From: Veillonella sp.
Lineage (GTDB): Bacteria > Bacillota > Negativicutes > Veillonellales > Veillonellaceae
Assembly (NCBI RefSeq): GCF_015058545.1
Contig: NZ_SVCB01000012.1
Location: forward strand, 1-38,760
Length of the DNA: 38,760 nt
Direction of reading: 5' to 3'
Position numbers and translations under genes: made by a program. This document shows positions 10,075 to 16,560 of the stretch, piece after piece. Positions within the stretch are counted from its first letter, which is position 1, and each line of letters opens with the position of its first letter. The notes beneath the pieces are model-generated. The model had not been told where the DNA came from. It was given only the letters and a program-made list of their open reading frames with translations, and did no database searches.

Positions 10075-10273
10075 AATATTCGGAGGTCGACATAGGCGAA
10101 GTGAAACCATGTGTTCTGAGGATGTATAAGAGAAAGGCACTAAGGGGCCTATTTCCTCCCCAACGAAACAAGTTCTGAGGTTCGTTCAATAGGCCCTTAG
10201 TGTCTTTCTCTACTCACATAGGGGCAGAGCACATATGGTTTCACTTCAAGCCTAATGTTGTGCCTCGAATATT
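10075..10273. repeat. Long nested hairpin element A
   Basis: This 199-nt stretch folds back on itself. The outer arm AATATTCGGAGG (10075-10086) matches CCTCGAATATT (10263-10273); the middle arms are GTGAAACCAT (10101-10110) and GGTTTCAC (10238-10245); the inner arms 10129-10154 and 10188-10211 pair over about 24 bp with one bulge. The tip is a 46-nt core at 10148-10193 that ends in a 6-bp AACGAA/TTCGTT stem. No gene is visible in it. It is the first of three related elements in an otherwise gene-free 797-nt gap. Confidence 0.85.
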
Positions 10274-10295
10274 AGGAGGGGAGGAAGGGGGAGGC

Positions 10296-10458
10296 GATGC
10301 ACAACATAAGATTGGTTATATATCGCTGTGTTGTGAAAAGAAAGGCAGGCCTATTTCCTCCCCAACGAAGCAAGTTCTGAGGTTCGTTCAATAGGCCTGC
10401 CTTTCTTTTCTTTAATCCGGAGTACATCTCGCTTTATAACAATTTTATGTCGTACATC
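10296..10458. repeat. Long nested hairpin element B
   Basis: The ends are GATGCACAACATAAG (10296-10310) and its degenerate complement TTATGTCGTACATC (10445-10458), and TATAAC/GTTATA segments further in also pair. The inner stem is a perfect 20-bp repeat (10336-10355 with 10390-10409). The 46-nt core at 10350-10395 differs from that of element A by one base. A purine-rich tract (10275-10295) precedes it and a pyrimidine-rich tract (about 10520-10544) follows, which could add a loose outer stem. Confidence 0.85.
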
Positions 10459-10552
10459 AAGAGGTGAGGGAAAAGAAAAATGATTTTGACTTGTGATAAA
10501 TTGGTCTCTTAGCCGGATTCTCCCTTTCTCCTCTCTCTCTCCTCAACATGAA

Positions 10553-10897
10553 GATGCACAGCATAAGACTGTTCGTAAAGATTTACGTGCTCTGGGGTGT
10601 AAGAAAGACTAAGGTCCTGTTTCATTTAGGTTTTAGGCGACAAGGCCCCATAACATAAAGATAGATGTATGGACTTTGGCAGATGTTAAAAAAGAAAGCA
10701 CGATAGTCCTATTGAACGACCTTTCGAGCTTGACTCGCAGGGAGGAGATAGGACTATCATGCTTTTTGTAACTCATATTTAGTACATAAAATCTTTATGT
10801 TATAGGGCCCTTATACAAATTTTTAAGTGAAGACAGGACCTTAGACTTTCACAGGCATTGAGCACGCATATCTTTACTAGTCTTTATGCTGTGCGTC
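10553..10897. repeat. Giant nested hairpin element C, overlapping the symporter gene end
   Basis: Five colinear pairs of arms nest here: 10553-10571 with 10878-10897; 10575-10592 with 10859-10877; 10603-10624 with 10828-10850; 10643-10662 with 10791-10812; 10698-10712 with 10747-10762. Each is imperfect but clearly complementary. The left end, GATGCACAGCATAAGACTG, is nearly the same as the left end of element B. The core (10708-10752) matches the cores of A and B in reverse orientation. The right arm includes the last six codons and the stop of the minus-strand symporter gene. Confidence 0.87.
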
Positions 10898-12295
10898 TTT
10901 ATGCCACCACACTATTCCTTCTTGTGTCGGCAGTACGCTTCTATCAAATGTAGGTTCTACAATGCCGGCTTTTTTCTGTTTGAAATAGTCGAGCATAGCG
11001 GCTTTACATTGTTTCCACAAGAGGAGAATGGCGGTTAAGTTCGTAAGTACCATGAAGGCCATGAACAAGTCGGCGAGGTTCCATACGAGGTTAAGCGAAG
11101 CGACGGAACCGAAGTAAACCATGATAACTACGAACACGCGGAAAATATTTAAGTAAAGAGTGTTTTTAGTTAAATGAGCGATGTTGATTTCGCCATAGTA
11201 GTAGTTGCCCACGATGGAAGAGAAGGCAAACATGAAAATGAAGATAGCCATTACAGGAGCAGCCCAGCTACCGAGTTGCGCGGCAAGGTCATGCTGAATC
11301 AAGGCGATGCCGGTGAGACCGGAGCCTGCATAGTTACCGGAGATTAAGACGATGAATGCTGAAGCGGAACAAACGAGGAAGGTATCTACGAATACGCCGA
11401 AAGATTGGATGAGACCCTGCTTAACCGGATGGCTTACGTCAGCGGTAGCAGCGGCGTTTGGTACGGAACCTTCACCGGCTTCGTTGGAGAACAAGCCACG
11501 TTTAATACCGTTTATTACGGCAGCGCCGAAGAAACCGCCGGCAGCTGCGTCAAAGTTGAAGGCATTGGAGAAAATAGCGTAGATTACATTTGGTAATTCT
11601 GTGATGTTAACCAATACGATGTAAACGGCGGTTAAAATGTATAAACCGGCCATAACAGGTACGAGCCATTCGCTCAGACGAGCAACGCGGGCGATACCGC
11701 CGAAGATAACGAGGGCTGTTAAAATAGCAACGCCGATGGCGGTTATTTGAGGATCAAGATTTACGATAAGTAAGGCATTGGCCAATGTGTTGGCCTGTAC
11801 AGAGTTGTAAATCAAACCGTAGGTCACACTGATGAGCACTGCAAAGAGAAATGCGAAGGCCGGACTTTTTAAACCCATTTTAATGTAGTAAGCCGGACCA
11901 CCGTGGAAGCCGCCTTTACTGGAAGGTACTTTGTAAATCTGAGCCAAAGTACTTTCTACAAATCCGGTGGCAGCGCCGAGCAAGGCGATAAACCACATCC
12001 AGAAGATGGCACCCGGGCCACCGAGTACAACGGCGATGGCGATACCGGCGATGTTACCTACACCAACGCGGGAGGCGGAGCTTACGCAGAATGCCTGGAA
12101 GGAGGAAATGCGGTTGCCTTCCGTTTTTTTACCAACACCTTCGCCCAGAAGACGAATCATTTCCTTGAGTTCGCGCACCTGAATAAATCCGGTGCTGAAG
12201 GTGAACCAGAAGCCGGCGAGTACTAAATAAATAATAATAATGTAGTCCCAGAGAAAGCCGGTTATGGTTCCGATGAAAGAGTTAAAAGCGTCCAT
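10877..12295 (-). CDS. AGCS-family sodium:alanine/glycine symporter
   Basis: The 472-residue membrane protein takes up a small amino acid, probably alanine or glycine, with sodium. It shows the family's conserved blocks: GVGNIAG (78-84) running into GGPGAIFWMW (92-101), and NEAGEGSVPNAAA (271-283), with about ten hydrophobic segments between. Length is normal for the family. The ATG is supported by GAAAGGA 8-9 bases upstream on the minus strand. The last codons, reading HKDAQHKD, fall inside the right arm of hairpin element C, so the native C-terminus may have been replaced when the element arose. The gene stands alone; a candidate promoter lies in the gap it shares with the SRP RNA. Substrate choice is inferred from the family only. 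Confidence 0.94.
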   Translation of the reverse strand: MDAFNSFIGTITGFLWDYIIIIYLVLAGFWFTFSTGFIQVRELKEMIRLLGEGVGKKTEGNRISSFQAFCVSSASRVGVGNIAGIAIAVVLGGPGAIFWMWFIALLGAATGFVESTLAQIYKVPSSKGGFHGGPAYYIKMGLKSPAFAFLFAVLISVTYGLIYNSVQANTLANALLIVNLDPQITAIGVAILTALVIFGGIARVARLSEWLVPVMAGLYILTAVYIVLVNITELPNVIYAIFSNAFNFDAAAGGFFGAAVINGIKRGLFSNEAGEGSVPNAAATADVSHPVKQGLIQSFGVFVDTFLVCSASAFIVLISGNYAGSGLTGIALIQHDLAAQLGSWAAPVMAIFIFMFAFSSIVGNYYYGEINIAHLTKNTLYLNIFRVFVVIMVYFGSVASLNLVWNLADLFMAFMVLTNLTAILLLWKQCKAAMLDYFKQKKAGIVEPTFDRSVLPTQEGIVWWHKDAQHKD

Positions 12296-12360
12296 AATAC
12301 TAATCCTTTCTTAGCTCTTTTGAAAAAAATAATACATCTCTATAGAATTTATCTAGCCTC

Positions 12361-12420
12361 ATTATACTCTATTTAAAGTGTAACGTATACATTTTATTAG
12401 GAAATTTATACAAAATGTAT
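12361..12420 (-). promoter_or_regulatory. Candidate promoter and palindrome upstream of the symporter gene
   Basis: On the minus strand a TATAAT lies at 12366-12361 without a clear -35. Just upstream is a perfect 9-bp inverted repeat, ATACATTTT at 12387-12395 and its complement at 12412-12420, with a 16-nt spacer. It could be an operator for the divergent symporter and SRP RNA genes; this is inference from position only. Confidence 0.4.
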
Positions 12421-12456
12421 GTTGTATATTGTATAATTTGATTGGCTGAGGGCGAC

Positions 12457-12485
12457 TTGTTTTTTTGCCTTTAGTAGTATATAAT
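12457..12485 (+). promoter_or_regulatory. Promoter of the SRP RNA gene
   Basis: TTGTTT (12457-12462) and TATAAT (12480-12485) are separated by 17 bases. Transcription would start near 12492, about 20 bases before the first paired base of the SRP RNA. Confidence 0.65.
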
Positions 12486-12511
12486 AATATAGCTAGCCGT
12501 AATGCAGGACT

Positions 12512-12636
12512 GGATTATGGCAGTCTTGTGGGGCTCGTGCAATGGAAGCCTGTGAATCGTGTCAGGATCGAGAGATAGCAGCACTAAGCGGTTACTTTCA
12601 TGTGCCACGAGGGAACCTATAAGGCTGTCATAATCG
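12512..12636 (+). ncRNA. ffs: Signal recognition particle RNA (4.5S type)
   Basis: The apical domain that binds Ffh is clear: GTCAGG (12561-12566), a short stem closed by a GAGA tetraloop, then AGCAGC, matching the conserved bacterial CAGG and AGCAG internal-loop motifs (E. coli has a GGAA loop). The ends pair as well: GATTATGGCAGTCTT (12513-12527) with AAGGCTGTCATAATC (12621-12635), with two G-U pairs. The size of about 125 nt fits the small SRP RNA without an Alu domain. The position just upstream of dnaX is the same as that of the SRP RNA gene in Bacillus. Exact ends are estimates. Confidence 0.9.
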
Positions 12637-12656
12637 AGTGTTGTGACGGCTTTTTT
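12623..12656 (+). terminator. Terminator of the SRP RNA gene
   Basis: GCTGTCA (12624-12630) pairs with TGACGGC (12644-12650, one G-U pair) and is followed directly by six T. The 5' arm of this stem is also the 3' closing strand of the SRP RNA, so the two folds exclude each other during synthesis. Confidence 0.75.
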
Positions 12657-12680
12657 GTTTATAAGAAAGGAGGGAATCCT

Positions 12681-15221
12681 ATGAGTTATGTAGCGTTGTA
12701 TCGGAAATGGCGCCCTCAGACGTTTACCGATGTGGTCGGGCAAAAGCAAGTGAGTGAAACATTGATGCGTGCCATTCGCGAAGACAAGGTGGCACATGCC
12801 TATTTGTTCTCCGGACCGCGTGGGACGGGCAAAACCAGTGTGGCCAAGATTTTTGCGAGAGCCATTAACTGTGAAAAAGGCCCAACCGATCATCCTTGTA
12901 ACGAATGTACCTCTTGTAAACAAATTTTAAACGGCCAATCTATGGACGTTTTGGAAATAGATGCGGCGTCGAACCGCGGTATTGATGAAATCCGTTCTTT
13001 GCGGGAAAGTGTGAAGTTTTTACCCGTTGAAGGTCGTAAAAAAATCTTTATTATCGACGAAGCCCACATGCTGACGAATGAAGCATGGAATGCTCTTTTG
13101 AAAACGATTGAAGAGCCGCCGCCTCATATTATGTTTATTTTTGCTACCACGGAAGTGGATAAATTACCGGTAACTATCTTGTCCCGTTGTCAGCGTTATA
13201 CATTTAGACGTATTACGGCGGAAGATATTGCGGAACATTTGATGCATGTGGCCGAAGAAAGTGATATCAAGCTTTCACCTGATGCGGCGCAACTCATTGC
13301 CATTCACGCGGATGGCGGTTTGCGTGATGCTCTCAGTATTTTGGACCAATGTTCCGGCATGACGACGGATGTGATTACGGCGCAGACCGTAGAATCTATG
13401 ATTGGCCTTGTCGGTAAAGAGTGGATTATGACCTTCCTTGATTATTTGCGCAAGGGCGATGGGGCGGCTGTTTTGGTGGCTTCTAAAAAAGCTCTCAGCG
13501 AAGGTCGCGACAGCAAACAGATTATTGAAGCTTTAATTCAACATGTACGGGCACTTTTGATTGAAAAAGTGTTGCCTACTGCAGAAGAATTAGCGTTATA
13601 TACACCATTTAAAGAGGCTTTTGCCGCTCAGGCACAGTCTTTATCGGTGGATGAACTCAATTATTTTGTCAAAGAATTGCAACAGATTTTGAATGATGCG
13701 AAACGGGTGGATAATCCGCGCATCGTTATCGAAATGGGCTTGTTGGGGATTTGCGCCCGTGCGCAAGTCAGCGAAGAAGATGTATTACAACGGTTGGCCG
13801 CCGTTGAACATCGTTTGGATGAATCAGATAATCAGTTTGGTGCCAGATTGGCTCAATTGGAGCAGCAGCCACCGATGATGAACCCGAATATGATGCATCA
13901 AGGTATGATGCTGAATGCCGGTGGCGTACAACAAGGCATGTCGGTAGCTGGCGAGAGGGCTGCGAGCACGGTACCCGGCACTTTGCCGCCAAATGCGGGC
14001 GGTCCGATGATGCAGGGAACTATGCAACCCGGCGCTATACAGCCGGGGACTATGCCACCGGGTGCTATGCCGCCCGGTTCGGATATGCCTACGTCGGTAG
14101 GCATGGCTCCGCCAACCTCAATGGCGCCGCCTACGCCAAGCAGAAACAAGGCGCCGTCTAAGCGCAAAGCACCGGCCAAGAATGCCGGCGCCGGTCATGG
14201 GCAATCGGCTAAAAAGGGATCTCGCATTCGCTCAATTATAGGTGATACAGCACTTATTTTAGGTCAGCACATCGAAAATCCTAGGAATTATGATAAAATA
14301 AAGAAGGATACTTTACGGTATGCCAATAGTCGGTCTTGGAATTTTACAGCTAGCTTTTTTAACCAGGCTTTCTTGACCTATATCGATGAATCGCGTGTTG
14401 TTTTCGTATTCGGCAATCCGATGCTGGTTAATATGTGTAATACAGAAGATCGAATTTTCGAATTGGAGCAGAGTTTACATCAGGCTCTGGGCCGCGAAGT
14501 GATGGTGCAAGTGCTTTGCCAAGACGATAGTGCCGCTAAAGGATATTTAGATGCCGCTAAAGCCGTAATTAACGGCGGTGGTGGGCATACGGCGGCAGGT
14601 GCTAATAGAGCAACGCACCAGACCGGGCAACAGCGCCAGCCGCAACAGATTGTTGGAACAAGCGGCGTGCCGCCGGTTTCGCAACCAACTGCACAACCAC
14701 AGCCAACAGTACAACATACTGTGGCTCAGCCAAGTGGAGCATCCCAACCTGTTGATGACTTTGGTGCGTCGAATGCCGGGAATGTGGCACCTGTTGATGA
14801 TTTTGGTGCCTCAAGCGCTTCAAATAGCGGGAATACCGCTGTGACAGTTGACGACTTCGGTTCATCCGGGACCACGCCGGCCGGTACACCAACAGTGGAT
14901 GATTTTGGCGCATCTCATGCCGGTGACGCTAGTCCAACAGTCGATGACTTTGGTGCAGGCGATTTTGAAACAGCGCCACCTCCTGACGACGAATTCGGTG
15001 ATGGTGAGATGATGCCGTCCGCGGCGGATTCTACAGCGCAAAAAAAAACGGAAGTTCCCGATGAGTTAAAAGGAATGACGAAGTGGGATCCCAGTAAGGC
15101 TACGCCGGAAGAACGGTCCAACTCCGTTTTGATGGGCGCCCTTATCAATGCCCAAGCTGAAGGCAATGACGTGTATGTAGAAATTATCAACGATGAAGAA
15201 CCATCTAAAGATGCTGATTAG
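12681..15221 (+). CDS. dnaX: DNA polymerase III clamp-loader subunit gamma/tau
   Basis: The 846-residue product is the ATPase of the sliding-clamp loader. Walker A is GPRGTGKT (45-52); the zinc site is Cys64, Cys73, Cys76, Cys79; a DEAH Walker B and the SRCQ sensor follow in the usual order. A DnaX C-terminal domain spans about 510-625. Two parts are unusual: a Met/Gly/Pro-rich linker (about 397-490) and a long tail with five VDDFG motifs at 691, 705, 723, 739 and 754 plus a DDEFG at 769. The start at 12681 has AAAGGAGGG upstream and gives the standard MSYVALYRKWRPQTF N-terminus. It is the first protein gene of the dnaX-ybaB-recR-bofA cluster. Only 24 bases separate it from the SRP RNA terminator, so readthrough may supply transcription. 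Confidence 0.96.
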   Translation: MSYVALYRKWRPQTFTDVVGQKQVSETLMRAIREDKVAHAYLFSGPRGTGKTSVAKIFARAINCEKGPTDHPCNECTSCKQILNGQSMDVLEIDAASNRGIDEIRSLRESVKFLPVEGRKKIFIIDEAHMLTNEAWNALLKTIEEPPPHIMFIFATTEVDKLPVTILSRCQRYTFRRITAEDIAEHLMHVAEESDIKLSPDAAQLIAIHADGGLRDALSILDQCSGMTTDVITAQTVESMIGLVGKEWIMTFLDYLRKGDGAAVLVASKKALSEGRDSKQIIEALIQHVRALLIEKVLPTAEELALYTPFKEAFAAQAQSLSVDELNYFVKELQQILNDAKRVDNPRIVIEMGLLGICARAQVSEEDVLQRLAAVEHRLDESDNQFGARLAQLEQQPPMMNPNMMHQGMMLNAGGVQQGMSVAGERAASTVPGTLPPNAGGPMMQGTMQPGAIQPGTMPPGAMPPGSDMPTSVGMAPPTSMAPPTPSRNKAPSKRKAPAKNAGAGHGQSAKKGSRIRSIIGDTALILGQHIENPRNYDKIKKDTLRYANSRSWNFTASFFNQAFLTYIDESRVVFVFGNPMLVNMCNTEDRIFELEQSLHQALGREVMVQVLCQDDSAAKGYLDAAKAVINGGGGHTAAGANRATHQTGQQRQPQQIVGTSGVPPVSQPTAQPQPTVQHTVAQPSGASQPVDDFGASNAGNVAPVDDFGASSASNSGNTAVTVDDFGSSGTTPAGTPTVDDFGASHAGDASPTVDDFGAGDFETAPPPDDEFGDGEMMPSAADSTAQKKTEVPDELKGMTKWDPSKATPEERSNSVLMGALINAQAEGNDVYVEIINDEEPSKDAD
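14751..14999 (+). repeat. VDDFG repeat tail encoded in dnaX
   Basis: Five copies of GTx-GAy-GAy-TTy-GGn (codon starts 14751, 14793, 14847, 14895, 14940) sit 42, 54, 48 and 45 bases apart, and a sixth variant encodes DDEFG at 14985. Codons vary at third positions while the peptide is fixed, which points to selection on the protein and not to a very recent DNA duplication. Confidence 0.85.
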
Positions 15222-15369
15222 TAGTGCGAAGCAGCGTTAACATAATTCACGTTTAACCGCTGAATCTTAGAAGTATAGTAAGCTGACGTTCATATAATGA
15301 GCGAGCAAGCTTTTATTATAGAAATATATTAATTTTTTAAAATAATGGTTTTTAAAAGGAGGAACAATA

Positions 15370-15705
15370 ATGTTCGGTAAAGGTATGCCAAATATGGGCA
15401 ATATGCAAGGTATGATGAAAAAAGTGCAGAAAATGCAGGCAGATATGCAGAAGATGCAGGAAGAATTGAAAACTAAAACCGTTGACGCTTCTGTAGGCGG
15501 CGGTGCGGTAACTATCGTGATGAACGGTGAAAAAATTGTTCAATCCGTTAAAATCGATCCTTCCGTAGTAGACACTGACGACATGGAAATGTTGGAAGAT
15601 TTAGTATTGTCTGCCGTAAATGCAGCCGGTCAAAAGGTTGACGACATGATGGCTCAGGAAATGAGCAAAGTAACAGGCGGCATGAAATTACCGGGTATGT
15701 TCTAA
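15370..15705 (+). CDS. ybaB: YbaB/EbfC family nucleoid-associated protein
   Basis: The 111-residue protein belongs to the YbaB/EbfC family, small dimeric DNA-binding proteins almost always encoded between dnaX and recR. A Met/Gln/Lys-rich helical N-terminus (MQADMQKMQEEL) is followed by the family's beta and helix core with VTIVMNGEKIVQSVKIDPS and a C-terminal Gly/Met tail. A strong AAAGGAGG lies at 15355-15362, seven bases before the ATG. It is separated from dnaX by 148 nt, with a TATAAT at 15293-15298 but no clear -35, and from recR by a single base. The role in nucleoid structure or in RecR-related repair is family knowledge. Confidence 0.94.
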   Translation: MFGKGMPNMGNMQGMMKKVQKMQADMQKMQEELKTKTVDASVGGGAVTIVMNGEKIVQSVKIDPSVVDTDDMEMLEDLVLSAVNAAGQKVDDMMAQEMSKVTGGMKLPGMF

Positions 15706-15706
15706 G

Positions 15707-16297
15707 ATGGCAAATCCCTTAGAACGCTTAGTGGAAGAGTTGCGTCGCTTGCCGGGCATCGGCGCTAAATCGGCCCGGCGTTTGGCGTATCACTTGGTAG
15801 AATTGCCGGCTGATGAAGTGGCCACTTTGATTGAAACGATTGAGCAAGCTAAGGAAGCGACCAAACGTTGCTCTATTTGCTTTAATTTGTCGGCGCAAGA
15901 TCCTTGCGAATTTTGTGCCAACGAAATGCGCGACCACAGCATTATCTGCGTGGTGGAAACATCCCGCGATGTGGTAGCCATTGAACGAAGCGGCGATTAT
16001 AAAGGTGTCTATCATGTGCTGGAAGGGGCTTTGTCACCGTTGGAAGGCATCGGTGTGGAAGATATTCGTATTAAGGAACTGTTGAATCGCTTGCGCGATG
16101 AGACGGTGAAGGAAGTCATTCTGGCCACCGATCCGGATCCGGAAGGGGAAGCGACAGCCCTTTATTTGGTGCGTTTATTAAAACCAATCGGTATTAAGGT
16201 AACCCGCATTGCGCGCGGCGTACCGGTTGGCGGTGATATTGAATATGCCGATGAATTGACTATTGGCGGGGCGGTTATGAACCGCCGGGAAATGTGA
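15707..16297 (+). CDS. recR: Recombination mediator protein RecR
   Basis: The 196-residue protein has the RecR layout: a helix-hairpin-helix (LRRLPGIGAKSARR, 12-25), a four-cysteine zinc site (Cys55, Cys58, Cys67, Cys70) and a Toprim domain with VVETSRDVVAIE and ATDPDPEGEATALYL. With RecO and RecF it helps load RecA at gaps. The start lies one base after the ybaB stop and has no strong ribosome site of its own, so translation is probably coupled. Length is standard. Confidence 0.96.
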   Translation: MANPLERLVEELRRLPGIGAKSARRLAYHLVELPADEVATLIETIEQAKEATKRCSICFNLSAQDPCEFCANEMRDHSIICVVETSRDVVAIERSGDYKGVYHVLEGALSPLEGIGVEDIRIKELLNRLRDETVKEVILATDPDPEGEATALYLVRLLKPIGIKVTRIARGVPVGGDIEYADELTIGGAVMNRREM

Positions 16298-16307
16298 GGC
16301 TTTTCGA

Positions 16308-16541
16308 ATGGATTTAGTGGTAACTGCTGCTGTGGCAGTTGTTGTTATTTATACAATTTTTAAAGTAGCATTTTATACAATCAAACGGGTCGGTTTCAAC
16401 CTGATTTTGGGCTATGCAGCGTATTATGTGAGTGTAAATTTCTTGCATATTCCGGTGGATATGACCGTACTCATGTGGTTTTTGACAGCTGTGTTGGGCC
16501 CGATTCCGGTAATCGTAGTGGCTCTCATGCACAGCATGTAG
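16308..16541 (+). CDS. BofA-like small membrane protein
   Basis: The 77-residue protein has three hydrophobic segments (about 3-20, 28-48, 55-75) and a GYAAYYVSVNFLHIPV stretch that fits the BofA family, named for the inhibitor of pro-sigma-K processing in Bacillus. Its position directly after recR is the same as in Bacillus (recR, yaaL, bofA). No sporulation genes are visible here, so the name should not be read as a function. It lies 10 bases after recR and 19 before the helicase gene, in one operon. Confidence 0.75.
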   Translation: MDLVVTAAVAVVVIYTIFKVAFYTIKRVGFNLILGYAAYYVSVNFLHIPVDMTVLMWFLTAVLGPIPVIVVALMHSM

Positions 16542-16560
16542 CATAAAGGAGGCAGTCAGT

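Noticed and set aside
10200..10394. Open frame of 64 codons within the hairpin block
   Set aside because: It crosses elements A and B, has no ribosome site, and its codons follow the hairpin arms. It is a by-product of the repeats.
10553..10897. Element C as a pair of insertion-sequence ends around a lost transposase
   Set aside because: The arms are paired over nearly the full length in nested order, leaving no room for a gene between them; a fold-back element fits better.
12296..12480. Glycine riboswitch before the symporter gene
   Set aside because: Such switches often precede AGCS genes, but the minus-strand leader is short and AT-rich and shows none of the conserved aptamer stems.
12600..12680. 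Upstream in-frame extension of dnaX by 27 codons
   Set aside because: It would be read from the SRP RNA 3' end and terminator; the ATG at 12681 has AAAGGAGGG and gives the standard N-terminus.
12471..12923. Minus-strand 150-codon frame over the SRP RNA and dnaX start
   Set aside because: The SRP RNA motifs and the dnaX N-terminus explain this stretch; the frame has no recognisable protein features.
15040..15048. A9 run in dnaX as a programmed frameshift for gamma
   Set aside because: It lies about 55 codons from the end, after the tau domain and the repeat tail, so a shift would not make a gamma-like product; ordinary slippage risk only.
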